Positions 25,021-32,446 of a DNA stretch of 64,000 nucleotides are shown here, in pieces; positions within the stretch are counted from its first letter, which is position 1, and each line of letters opens with the position of its first letter. This DNA is from Falsiroseomonas sp050563535 (lineage in GTDB: Bacteria; Pseudomonadota; Alphaproteobacteria; Acetobacterales; Acetobacteraceae). Both the position numbers and the translations under genes were made by a program. Location: assembly GCF_050563535.1 (NCBI RefSeq), contig NZ_JBNXUO010000014.1:56831-120830 (forward strand), in the 5' to 3' direction. The notes beneath the pieces are model-generated. The model was not told the DNA's origin. It worked only from the letters and a program-made list of their open reading frames with translations, and did not search any database.

Positions 25021-26120
25021 GACCGCGGGCCCGCCGGCTGCGGCTGGCGTTCCACGGTGCGGGCGCCGTCGGTCAGCAGGTTCGCGCCCTCCACCACCAC
25101 GCGGTCGCCCGGCGCGACCTCGCCCGAGATCGCGGCGCGGCCGCCGCTGACGCGCTCCACCCGCACGGCGCGGCGATGCGCGACGCGGTCGGCATCCAGC
25201 ACGAAGACCTGCGGCCCCTGCTGGCCCTGCTGCACGGCCTGCACCGGCACCGTCAGCGCCTCCTCCTCGCGCAGCGTCACGACGACGGACAGCCACTGGC
25301 CCGGCCAGAGCCGCTGCGTCGCGTTGGGGAAGCGCGCGGTCAGCGCGATGGTGCCGGTGGTCGGGTCCACCTGGCTGTCCATGAACACCAGCTGCCCTTC
25401 CGCGGGCGGCCCGGCATCCCCCGGCGGGGCGGCGCGCACCCGCGGCGGCACCGGGCCCGCCAGCGCGTCGCGCAGGCCCGGCACCCAGCGTTCGGGCACG
25501 GCGAAGCGCACCACCAGCGGGTCCATCGGCGTGATGGTGGCGATCGGCGTGTTCTCCGCCGCGCGGACGAAGTTGCCCTCCCGCACCGGCAGGGTGCCGA
25601 GCCGCCCGTCCGCCTCCGCCGTGATGGTCGCATAGTCCAGCAGCGTGCGGGTGTAGGAGATCAGCGCCTCGCTCGCGCGGACATTGGCGGCGGCGACCCC
25701 TGCCTCGGCCTGCGCCTGCTCGAATCTCTGCTGGGCGGCGAAGCCTTCCCCGCGCAGCGAGGCGTAGCGCTGCGCATCCGCCTGCGCGCGCTGCGCCTGC
25801 GCGCGGTCCCGCGCCAGCTGCGCCTCCTGCTGCGCCAGCGTCGCCTCGGCCAGCCTGCGGTCCAGCGTGAACAGCACGTCGCCGTGCTTCACCATCTGGC
25901 CCTCGCGCACATGCACGCGCTCGATCTGGCCGTCGACGCGGGTGCGGACATTCACCACCGCCTCGGACGCGGCGGTGCCGTTGGCCGCGATCTCGACCGG
26001 GATGCGGCTGCGCTGCGCCTCCGCGCTCTCGACCGGCACGGCGGGGCCGCGCTGGGCGAGGGCGGGCAGGGCGGCCAGCGCCAGCAGCAGCGGCAGCAGG
26101 CGGAGGAGGGGGAGGCGCAT
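25017..26120 (-). CDS. RND efflux periplasmic adaptor (membrane-fusion protein)
   Basis: The 367-residue product opens with a signal peptide (MRLPLLRLLPLLLALAALPALAQ), followed by the barrel/lipoyl segment VNVRTRVDGQIERVHVREGQMVKHGDVLF. An Ala/Gln-rich coiled-coil hairpin (about residues 100-165) follows, then beta-barrel and membrane-proximal parts, typical of MdtA/AcrA adaptors. It bridges the pump to the outer-membrane channel. ATG 26120 is preferred (GAGG just upstream, signal peptide at the start) over the longer reading from 26156. It is translationally coupled to the pump gene. Confidence 0.93.
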   Translation of the reverse strand: MRLPLLRLLPLLLALAALPALAQRGPAVPVESAEAQRSRIPVEIAANGTAASEAVVNVRTRVDGQIERVHVREGQMVKHGDVLFTLDRRLAEATLAQQEAQLARDRAQAQRAQADAQRYASLRGEGFAAQQRFEQAQAEAGVAAANVRASEALISYTRTLLDYATITAEADGRLGTLPVREGNFVRAAENTPIATITPMDPLVVRFAVPERWVPGLRDALAGPVPPRVRAAPPGDAGPPAEGQLVFMDSQVDPTTGTIALTARFPNATQRLWPGQWLSVVVTLREEEALTVPVQAVQQGQQGPQVFVLDADRVAHRRAVRVERVSGGRAAISGEVAPGDRVVVEGANLLTDGARTVERQPQPAGPRS

Positions 26121-26204
26121 GGCCTCAAGGGTGGGGGCAGGACGGTGGGGCACCAAGCAACATCGCGCAACCGCGCGCCGGATTCCCCCGCCCCGCGTGT
26201 CGAA

Positions 26205-26222
26205 GGGTAACGCGCGTTACCC
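26205..26222. promoter_or_regulatory. Perfect 18-bp palindrome at the hrcA stop
   Basis: GGGTAACGCGCGTTACCC is fully symmetric and includes the TAA stop of hrcA. It sits 85 bases before the start of the efflux adaptor gene, a plausible operator for a dimeric regulator of the efflux operon, or a weak terminator stem with a GCGC loop. No regulator gene of the efflux system is adjacent. Confidence 0.35.
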
Positions 26223-27320
26223 GAGCAGCCGGCCGATCACGCGCGCGGTGTAGTCCACCACCGGGATGATCTTCCCGTAGTTGATGCGCGTCGGGCCGAT
26301 CACGCCGATGGCGCCGACGATCCTTTCCTGCCCGTTGCGGAAGGGGGCCACCACCATCGACAGGCCGGCTGTGTCGAACAGCCCGCTTTCCGCGCCGATG
26401 AAGATCTGCACGCCTTCGCCGCGCTGCGCGAGGTCGAGCAGGCGCAGCATCGTCTCCTGCGCCTCCAGCCGCTCGAACAGGGCCTGGATCTCCTGCACGC
26501 GGTGGATCTGGTCCAGGTTCTGCAGCAGCTTCGACTGGCCGCGCAGGATCAGCGCGCCGCCGACGCCGCCCGACCAGGTGGCGAGCCCGGCCTCGATCAC
26601 CTGATGCGTCAGCGCATCGAGCGCGGTGCGGTTGGCCGAGATCTCCTGGCTGACCGCGACGCGCGTCTCCTCCAGCGTGCGACCGGACAGGCGGGCGTTC
26701 AGGTAGTTGCCCGCCTGCACCAGGGCGGAGGGCGGCAGGCCGGGCGGCACCTCGATCACCCGGTTCTCCACCTGGCCGTCGCCGCTGACCAGCACCACCA
26801 GCGCGCGGCCGGGGCCGAGCGCCACGAATTCGATGTGGCGGATCGGCGCCTCGCTCTTCGGGGCCACCACCAGGCCCGCGGCGCCGGCGAGGCCCGAGAG
26901 CATCTGCCCCGCCTCGCCCAGCGTGTCCTGCAGGCTGCGCCCGCCGGCCGCGCAGCGCGCCGCGATCGCGTCCCGCTCCTCCTCGGCCAGGGCGCCGAAC
27001 TGCAGCAGCCCGTCCACGAACAGCCGCAGCCCACGGTCGGTCGGCAGCCGCCCGGCCGAGGTGTGGGGCGCGAAGAGGAGCCCCGCATCCTCGAGATCCG
27101 CCATCACGTTGCGGATGGTGGCGGGGGAGAGCGAATGCGGCAGGCGGCGCGACAGGGTGCGGCTGCCCACCGGCTCCCCGGTCGCGACATAGAGCTCCAC
27201 CACCTCGCGCAGGATGGCGGCGCTGCGGTCGTCGAGGCCGGGCGGCAGCGCGACGCCACCGGGGGCGGCGGTGAGATGGGTGGCGCCCGTGGGGCGCGGC
27301 GGTCGGTTGAGCGGGGCCAT
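26217..27320 (-). CDS. hrcA: Heat-inducible transcription repressor HrcA
   Basis: HrcA represses chaperone genes by binding CIRCE operators and is folded by GroEL. The 367 residues show the N-terminal winged helix (AAILREVVELYVATGEPVGSRTLSRRLP, then SPATIRNVMADLEDAGLL), the GAF-like core and the C-terminal VGAIGVIGPTRINYGKIIPVVDYTARVIGRLL. The N terminus has a proline-rich extension of about 28 residues; ATG 27320 is used, but GTG codons further in might serve. grpE and dnaK are not in the window. No CIRCE element is seen here. A hairpin array lies directly upstream. Confidence 0.96.
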   Translation of the reverse strand: MAPLNRPPRPTGATHLTAAPGGVALPPGLDDRSAAILREVVELYVATGEPVGSRTLSRRLPHSLSPATIRNVMADLEDAGLLFAPHTSAGRLPTDRGLRLFVDGLLQFGALAEEERDAIAARCAAGGRSLQDTLGEAGQMLSGLAGAAGLVVAPKSEAPIRHIEFVALGPGRALVVLVSGDGQVENRVIEVPPGLPPSALVQAGNYLNARLSGRTLEETRVAVSQEISANRTALDALTHQVIEAGLATWSGGVGGALILRGQSKLLQNLDQIHRVQEIQALFERLEAQETMLRLLDLAQRGEGVQIFIGAESGLFDTAGLSMVVAPFRNGQERIVGAIGVIGPTRINYGKIIPVVDYTARVIGRLLG

Positions 27321-27360
27321 GATCCGTCCCGGACGAGTGGTTCCCTGAATGGGTACGTTG

Positions 27361-27509
27361 GTGCCTCACGCCCCGCGGGTCAACCGCGGGGCTCGGGGGT
27401 GCCTCACGCCCCGCGGGTCAACCGCGGGGCTCGGGGGTGCCTCACGCTCCGCGGGTCAACCGCGGGGCTCGGGGGTGCTTCATGCCCCGCGGGTCAACCG
27501 CGGGTCGGC
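27361..27509. repeat. Tandem array of a 38-bp hairpin unit (four copies)
   Basis: Units begin at 27361, 27399, 27437 and 27475, exactly 38 bp apart. The last is shortened and carries three substitutions. Each holds CCCCGCGG-GTCAA-CCGCGGGG, a perfect 8-bp hairpin (7 bp in the last). It fills the promoter side of hrcA, between hrcA and a small plus-strand membrane gene. There are no unique spacers. Confidence 0.95.
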
Positions 27510-27612
27510 CGGGCGGGCGGCGTGGCAAGGTTTCGACACAGTCCCGCCATGCCGGGGTTACGGTCGGTCGTTTCCATCGCTGCCGGGAATGACGGGAGGC
27601 AGGGATGCGGCG

Positions 27613-27837
27613 ATGCGTGTCGGGCCGGTGGCGGCGGGCGGCCGGGCGGTGACCGCGACCATGGCGGCGGCGTCGCTGCTGCTGGCCGGCGGGGCGGGGC
27701 TGCTGACCTCGCTGCTGGTGGCGCCCGTGCCGGGGCTGCCGCGAAGGCTGGCGCTGGCCGCGCTGTCCTGCGTGGCGCTGGTGCTGGGCCTCGTGCTGAT
27801 GGGCGGGCTGGCGGAAGCGGCGGCGGGGCTGCCCTGA
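27613..27837 (+). CDS. Small two-helix membrane protein
   Basis: The product has 74 residues. Two hydrophobic stretches, about residues 12-36 and 44-66, separated by VPGLPRR, suggest a helical hairpin in the inner membrane. No family is recognised. ATG 27613 is chosen because the membrane segments begin soon after it and GGGAGG/AGGG lies upstream. It precedes the transglycosylase gene by 44 bases and may share its transcript. Confidence 0.5.
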   Translation: MRVGPVAAGGRAVTATMAAASLLLAGGAGLLTSLLVAPVPGLPRRLALAALSCVALVLGLVLMGGLAEAAAGLP

Positions 27838-27881
27838 TCGCGGCATTGACGCCGCAGGTCCGGGTGCGGGATGCCGGGGCG

Positions 27882-28523
27882 ATGCGCCGCGCCGCCCTGC
27901 TTCCCCTCCTGCTGCTTGCCTCGCCCACGGTGGCCGAGGCGCCGCCGGTCGCCGAACCCTGGGCCGCCTGCACCCGCGCCATCGCGGCGGCCGAGCGCGG
28001 GGCGGGCATCCCGCCCGGCCTGCTGCTGGCGATCGCGCGGGTGGAAAGCGGCCGGCCCGCCCCCGCGGGCGGCGTCGTGCCCTGGCCCTTCGCGATCAAC
28101 GCCGATGGCGAGGGCCGCTTCCCGCCGACGCGCGACGCCGCGATCGCGGAGGTGGAGGCGCTGCGCGCGCGCGGCGTGCGGTCGGCCGATGTCGGCTGCA
28201 TGCAGGTCAACCTGCTGCACCACCCCGATGCCTTCCCCAGCCTCGCCGTCGCCTTCGACCCGGCGGCCAATGTCGCCTATGCCGTGCGCTTCCTGCGGGA
28301 CCTGCGCGCCCGCACCGGCAACTGGGCGGAGGCGGTGGCGCAGTACCACTCGATGGATCCGGCACGGGGGCTCGGCTACCACGCGCGCGTCACGGTGGCG
28401 CGGGCGGCGGGGGGCACGCTGCTGCTGGCGCCGGCGACGCTGCGCGGGCTCTGCGCGCCCGGGCGGCGGGCCGCGGTGCTGGTGGCGCCGAACGGGCGCC
28501 CGCGGGTCGCCTGCCGCGGATAG
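27882..28523 (+). CDS. Lytic transglycosylase (SLT domain)
   Basis: This 213-residue exported protein (signal peptide MRRAALLPLLLLASPTVAEA) cuts peptidoglycan glycan strands with formation of 1,6-anhydro-MurNAc. The goose-lysozyme-like SLT core is visible: GLLLAIARVESG with catalytic E55, VGCMQVNLLHHPDAF, NVAYAVRFLRDL, WAEAVAQYHSMDP. C30 and other cysteines may form disulfides. The AmpG-like importer at 32.4-33.7 kb would take up its products. It lies in a plus-strand run leading into rph and rdgB. Confidence 0.88.
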   Translation: MRRAALLPLLLLASPTVAEAPPVAEPWAACTRAIAAAERGAGIPPGLLLAIARVESGRPAPAGGVVPWPFAINADGEGRFPPTRDAAIAEVEALRARGVRSADVGCMQVNLLHHPDAFPSLAVAFDPAANVAYAVRFLRDLRARTGNWAEAVAQYHSMDPARGLGYHARVTVARAAGGTLLLAPATLRGLCAPGRRAAVLVAPNGRPRVACRG

Positions 28524-28573
28524 CGGCGCCGGCCCGCGCTGGACGGCAGGGCGGGCGGGCGCTACGGGGCCGC

Positions 28574-29338
28574 ATGATCGATTTCCCCGCCGGCTTCAAG
28601 CCGCCCTTCGTCCGCCCCTCGGGCCGTGTCGCCGACCAGCTGCGCCCGGTCACCATCACCCCCGGCGCCGCGCGCCATGCGGAGGGGTCCTGCCTGATCC
28701 GCTTCGGCGTGACGGAGGTGCTCTGCACCGCCAGCGTGGAAGGCAAGGTGCCGCCCTTCCTGCGCAATTCCGGCCAGGGCTGGGTGACGGCGGAATACGG
28801 CATGCTGCCGCGCGCCACCCATACCCGCGGCGACCGGGAGGCCGCGCGCGGCAAGCAGTCCGGGCGCACGCAGGAGATCCAGCGCCTGATCGGCCGCAGC
28901 CTGCGCGCCGTGACGGACCTGAAGGCGATGGGGGAGATGACCGTCACCCTCGACTGCGACGTGCTGACGGCCGATGGCGGCACGCGCACCGCCTCCATCA
29001 CCGGGGCCTGGGTGGCGCTGCACCTGGCCTTCGCGCAGTGCATGGCGAAGAACATCCTGAAGAAGAACCCGCTGCGCGACCAGGTGGCCGCGATCTCCTG
29101 CGGGATCTGGAACGGCACGCCGGTGCTCGACCTCGACTACGAGGAGGACAGCAAGGCGGAGACCGACGGCAACTTCGTCCTGACCGGCGCGGGCGGCATG
29201 GTGGAGGTGCAGGCGACCGCCGAGGGCGCGCCCTTCAGCGACGCGGAGCTGACGCAGCTGCTGGCGCTGGCCCGCAAGGGCACGGGGGAGCTGTTCGCGA
29301 AGCAGCGCGAGGCGATCGGGCAGGGGTCGAAGGCGTGA
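28574..29338 (+). CDS. rph: Ribonuclease PH
   Basis: Phosphorolytic 3'-5' exoribonuclease that trims tRNA 3' ends. The 254 residues include RPSGRVADQLRPVTITPG, the phosphate-site region around GDREAARGKQSGRTQEIQRLIGRSLRA and the C-terminal LDLDYEEDSKAETDGNFV. It is about 15 residues longer than the E. coli protein at the termini. It overlaps the rdgB start (GTGA). The rph-rdgB pair beside hrcA is the standard alphaproteobacterial arrangement. Confidence 0.97.
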   Translation: MIDFPAGFKPPFVRPSGRVADQLRPVTITPGAARHAEGSCLIRFGVTEVLCTASVEGKVPPFLRNSGQGWVTAEYGMLPRATHTRGDREAARGKQSGRTQEIQRLIGRSLRAVTDLKAMGEMTVTLDCDVLTADGGTRTASITGAWVALHLAFAQCMAKNILKKNPLRDQVAAISCGIWNGTPVLDLDYEEDSKAETDGNFVLTGAGGMVEVQATAEGAPFSDAELTQLLALARKGTGELFAKQREAIGQGSKA

Positions 29339-29949
29339 GCCACCGCCTCCTCGACGGCCCGAAGCTCGTGCTGGCCACCCACAATGCCGGCAAGCTGCGG
29401 GAAGTGGCGGAGCTGCTGGCGCCCTGGGGGTTCGAGGTGGTCGGCGCGGGCGCGCTCGGCCTGCCGGAGCCGGCGGAGACCGAGGACAGCTTCCTCGGCA
29501 ATGCGCGGATCAAGGCGCTGGCGGCGGCGCGGGCCTCCGGCCTGCCGGCGCTGGCGGACGATTCCGGCTTCTCCGTCGCGGCGCTGGACGGCGCGCCGGG
29601 GGTGCGGACCGCGGACTGGGCCGAGACGCCGGCGGGCCGCGACTATGCGATGGCGATGGGCAAGGTGGAGAAGCTGGCCCGCCACGCGCCCGACCGCCGG
29701 GCCTGGTTCTCCTGCGCGCTGGTCATCGCCTGGCCGGATGGCCACACGGAGGAGTTCCTGGGCGAGGCGCACGGGGCCTGGGTCTGGCCGCCGCGTGGGG
29801 CGCAGGGCTTCGGCTACGACCCGATCTTCGTCCCCGACGGCCACGTGCAGACCTTCGCCGAGATGGCGCCCGCGGCGAAGCATGCCATCAGCCACCGCGC
29901 CGCCGCCTTCGCGCAGCTCTCCGCCGCCTGCCTGCCGCGGAAGGGCTGA
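29335..29949 (+). CDS. rdgB: RdgB/HAM1-family non-canonical purine NTP pyrophosphatase
   Basis: Hydrolyses ITP, dITP and XTP to monophosphates, keeping deaminated purines out of nucleic acids. It has 204 residues; THNAGK at 15-20 is the substrate loop, ETEDSFLGNARIKA and LADDSG carry the metal and base contacts, and GFGYDPIFVP and SHRAAAF complete the signature. The start is GTG 29335, overlapping the rph TGA. In many relatives hemW follows; here the converging glsB-like gene follows instead. Confidence 0.96.
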   Translation: MSHRLLDGPKLVLATHNAGKLREVAELLAPWGFEVVGAGALGLPEPAETEDSFLGNARIKALAAARASGLPALADDSGFSVAALDGAPGVRTADWAETPAGRDYAMAMGKVEKLARHAPDRRAWFSCALVIAWPDGHTEEFLGEAHGAWVWPPRGAQGFGYDPIFVPDGHVQTFAEMAPAAKHAISHRAAAFAQLSAACLPRKG

Positions 29950-30015
29950 GGACGGCTGCGAAGCGCGGGATGGAGGAGGCGCTTCTTCCCGTGCCGCGCC
30001 GGCAGGCCACGAAGA

Positions 30016-30044
30016 AGCCCTCTCCCCGGCGGGGGGAGAGGGCT
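30016..30044. repeat. REP-like perfect 12-bp hairpin between convergent genes
   Basis: AGCCCTCTCCCC-GGCGG-GGGGAGAGGGCT, followed by GGATGAGGGGC. The same kind of sequence (CCCTCTCCCC ... GGGGAGAGGG ... GATGAGGGG) recurs as a REP-type element in many unrelated proteobacterial genomes; that recollection is general knowledge, not checked here. It lies between rdgB and the glsB-like gene and may act as a transcription barrier. Confidence 0.55.
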
Positions 30045-30101
30045 GGATGAGGGGCGCGCGCCGTTGCCGGGCGCCCCCCCGCGGCCTTGCCGGCGCCGCC
30101 G

Positions 30102-30359
30102 TCAGGTGATGGTGCGGCGTCCCGCGACCATGCGGTAGACGACCAGGACGATGACGGCGCCGACGACCGCGCCGATCAGGCCCGCGCCCTCTCCCGCCCG
30201 GTACCAGCCGACGGCCTGGCCGAGCCAGGTGGCGACCAGCGCGCCGACGATGCCGAGCAGGATGGTCACGATGAACCCGCCCGGGTCGCGCCCGGGCATG
30301 AGGAACTTCGCGATCGCGCCGGCGACGAAGCCGATGATGATGGTCCAGAGGAAGCCCAT
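30102..30359 (-). CDS. GlsB/YeaQ/YmgE-family membrane protein
   Basis: This 85-residue small inner-membrane protein of the transglycosylase-associated (GlsB/YeaQ/YmgE) family has three hydrophobic segments. The family pattern is clear: IIIGFVAGAIAKFLMPGRDPGGFIVTILLGIVGALVATWLG, then GLIGAVVGAVIVLVVYR. Family members are often induced by stress, but the molecular role is unknown. It is transcribed toward rdgB and ends 58 bases from the REP-like hairpin. Confidence 0.92.
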   Translation of the reverse strand: MGFLWTIIIGFVAGAIAKFLMPGRDPGGFIVTILLGIVGALVATWLGQAVGWYRAGEGAGLIGAVVGAVIVLVVYRMVAGRRTIT

Positions 30360-30474
30360 GGCGGCGGTGCCCCGAGTGATTGCGATGCGCTAAGGCATCG
30401 ACCCCCCGCCGGGTTCCCGCGGGACCCTTCAGCTCTGCGTGGCGCGGCCGGGAATGGGTGGGGCGATCCCGCCG

Positions 30475-30807
30475 TCAGCGGGCCGAGCGCACCACGTCGC
30501 TGGCGATCGAGCAGTCGCGGCGCAGCGACAGCAGGCGCTGCGCCTCCCCGTGGTGGCCGAGGCGCATCTGGATGCCCGCGCCTTCCTGCAGTTCGAGGTT
30601 GTAGCCCTCGCAGCTGTTGGCGGCGGCGCGGCGGGTTTCGACCGGCACCGCATAGGCCGGCGCCGAGCCGCTGCGGTTGGCGGCGGACATCGCGCGGAAA
30701 TAAGCGGCGCTGCCGGGCGTGGGCGGCGCCATCGCGGCGACCACGGCGATGCCGGAGACGGTCAGCACGACCAGCCCGGCGATGAGGATGAGGAGCTTGC
30801 TGGACAT
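30475..30807 (-). CDS. Hypothetical protein with N-terminal membrane anchor
   Basis: The product has 110 residues. Residues 5-27 (LLILIAGLVVLTVSGIAVVAAMA) form a single membrane helix or uncleaved signal. The rest is soluble, probably periplasmic, with two cysteines (in NSCEGYN and RDCSIAS) spaced to form a disulfide. No known family is recognised. It lies between alanine dehydrogenase and the GlsB-like gene, all on the same strand, with gaps of 80 bases or more, so it may be independently transcribed. Confidence 0.65.
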   Translation of the reverse strand: MSSKLLILIAGLVVLTVSGIAVVAAMAPPTPGSAAYFRAMSAANRSGSAPAYAVPVETRRAAANSCEGYNLELQEGAGIQMRLGHHGEAQRLLSLRRDCSIASDVVRSAR

Positions 30808-30887
30808 GCGGCAACCGGGTCCTGGAACAGGCGCATAGTAGCCGCAGGCCTTCCACGATCAAGGGCAGAATTCTCAAAAACGAGAAA

Positions 30888-32000
30888 TTACGCATCTTTT
30901 CCGAATGGATGGTAGTCCAGCCCGAGCGCGGCGGCGACCGCCGGATGGGCGATCCCGCCCTGGTGCACGTTCACCCCGGCCGCCAGGTGCGGATTCTCCG
31001 CGCAGGCGCGGCGCAGCCCCTTGTCGGCGAGTTGCAGGATGAAGGGCAGGGTCGCGTTGTTCAGCGCGACGGCGCTGGTGCGCGCGACGGCGCCGGGCAT
31101 GTTGGTGACGCAGTAGTGCACCACCCCGTCCACCAGGTAGGTCGGCTCGGCATGGGTCGTCGGGCGCGACGTCTCGAAGCAGCCGCCCTGGTCGATCGCC
31201 ACGTCCACCACCACGCTGCCCGGGCGCATGCGGGCGATCATCTCCCGCGTCACCAGCCGCGGCGCGGCGGCGCCCGGGACCAGCACGGCGCCGATGACGA
31301 GGTCGGCGGCCAGCACCGCGTCCTCCACCGCCTCCGCCGTGGCGAAGAGCGTGTCGACGGTGCCGCCGAATTCCACGTCCAGCGCCTGCAGGGCGCGCGG
31401 CGCGCGGTCCAGCACGGTGACGCGCGCGCGCATCCCCTGCGCGATCCGCGCGGCGTTGGAGCCCACCACCCCGCCGCCGAGGATCGCGACCTTCGCCCCC
31501 GGCACGCCCGGCACGCCGGAGAGCAGGATGCCCGCGCCGCCCGTCTCCTTCTCGAGGCAGCGGGCGCCGACCTGCACGGCCATGCGCCCGGCCACCTCGC
31601 TCATCGGCGCCAGCAGGGGCAGGCCGCCATTGGCGTCCGTCACCGTCTCGTAGGCCACCGCGCTGGCGCCCGACGCCATCAGCCCCTTCGCCTGGTCCGG
31701 GTCGGGCGCGAGGTGGAGATAGGTGAACAGCACCTGCCCCGGCCGCAGCCGCGCCCATTCCGCCGGCTGCGGTTCCTTCACCTTCACGACCAGCCCGGCG
31801 GTCGCGAAGACCTCCTCCGCATCGGCGGCGACCGTCGCGCCGGCGGCGGTGTAGGCGTCGTCCGGGAAGCCGATGGCGGCGCCGGCGCCGGCCTGCACCA
31901 CCACCTCGTGCCCATGCGCCACGATCTCCCGCACCGAGCCGGGCACGAGGCCGACGCGGTATTCGTGGACCTTGACCTCCTTCGGCACGCCGACGCGCAT
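30888..32000 (-). CDS. ald: Alanine dehydrogenase
   Basis: NAD-dependent interconversion of L-alanine and pyruvate plus ammonia. It has 370 residues, the family length. Substrate and catalytic residues align at the same numbers as in the mycobacterial enzyme: R15 (HEYRVGL), K75 (VVKVKEP) and H96 (FTYLHLAPD). The Rossmann motif AILGGGVVGSNAARIA follows. C-terminal VTNMPGAVARTSAVALNNATLPF is diagnostic. It is cytoplasmic and monocistronic by spacing. It could serve alanine catabolism or redox balance. Confidence 0.96.
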   Translation of the reverse strand: MRVGVPKEVKVHEYRVGLVPGSVREIVAHGHEVVVQAGAGAAIGFPDDAYTAAGATVAADAEEVFATAGLVVKVKEPQPAEWARLRPGQVLFTYLHLAPDPDQAKGLMASGASAVAYETVTDANGGLPLLAPMSEVAGRMAVQVGARCLEKETGGAGILLSGVPGVPGAKVAILGGGVVGSNAARIAQGMRARVTVLDRAPRALQALDVEFGGTVDTLFATAEAVEDAVLAADLVIGAVLVPGAAAPRLVTREMIARMRPGSVVVDVAIDQGGCFETSRPTTHAEPTYLVDGVVHYCVTNMPGAVARTSAVALNNATLPFILQLADKGLRRACAENPHLAAGVNVHQGGIAHPAVAAALGLDYHPFGKDA

Positions 32001-32101
32001 GATGCTTCCTCCGCTGCTGGCGGGAAGGATCGCGCCGGCGCCGCCGCGCGTCCATCGGGCGGGGCTTCACGATCCGCCCCCCGCCGGGCCGGGGCGGCGC
32101 G

Positions 32102-32446
32102 CTATTCCACCGGCAGGAAGATGAACACCACCGCCGCGACCAGGCAGGCGCCGGCGGCCAGGAAGTTCCAGCGCAGCGGTTCGCCCAGGAAGGCCACGCT
32201 GAAGGCGGCGAAGACGGCCAGCGTGATCACTTCCTGCATGACCTTCAGCTGCTGGCCGGTGAAGGTGCCGTAGCCCAGGCGGTTGGCCGGCACGGCGAGG
32301 CAGTATTCGAAGAAGGCGATGCCCCAGCTTGCCAGCACCGCCAGCCACATCGGCCAGGACGGCGCCTTGAGGTGGCCGTACCAGGCGAAGGTCATCACCA
32401 CGTTGGACAGCACCAGCAGCGCCGGCGTCAGCCAGTAGGGGCTCAT
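32102..32446 (-). CDS. DUF486-family small membrane protein (DMT superfamily)
   Basis: This 114-residue protein has four membrane helices, in the size range of SMR/DUF486 proteins of the drug/metabolite transporter superfamily. Recognisable parts are LVLSNVVMTFAWYGHLK, FFEYCLAVPANRLGYGTFTGQQLKVMQEVITLAVFAAFSV and GEPLRWN. Function is not established for the family. Its start overlaps the stop of the AmpG-like transporter gene (ATGA), so the two are one transcription unit. Confidence 0.88.
   Translation of the reverse strand: MSPYWLTPALLVLSNVVMTFAWYGHLKAPSWPMWLAVLASWGIAFFEYCLAVPANRLGYGTFTGQQLKVMQEVITLAVFAAFSVAFLGEPLRWNFLAAGACLVAAVVFIFLPVE

Noticed and set aside
27321..27360. CIRCE operator upstream of hrcA
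   Set aside because: No TTAGCACTC-N9-GAGTGCTAA-like element is present; only the hairpin array follows.
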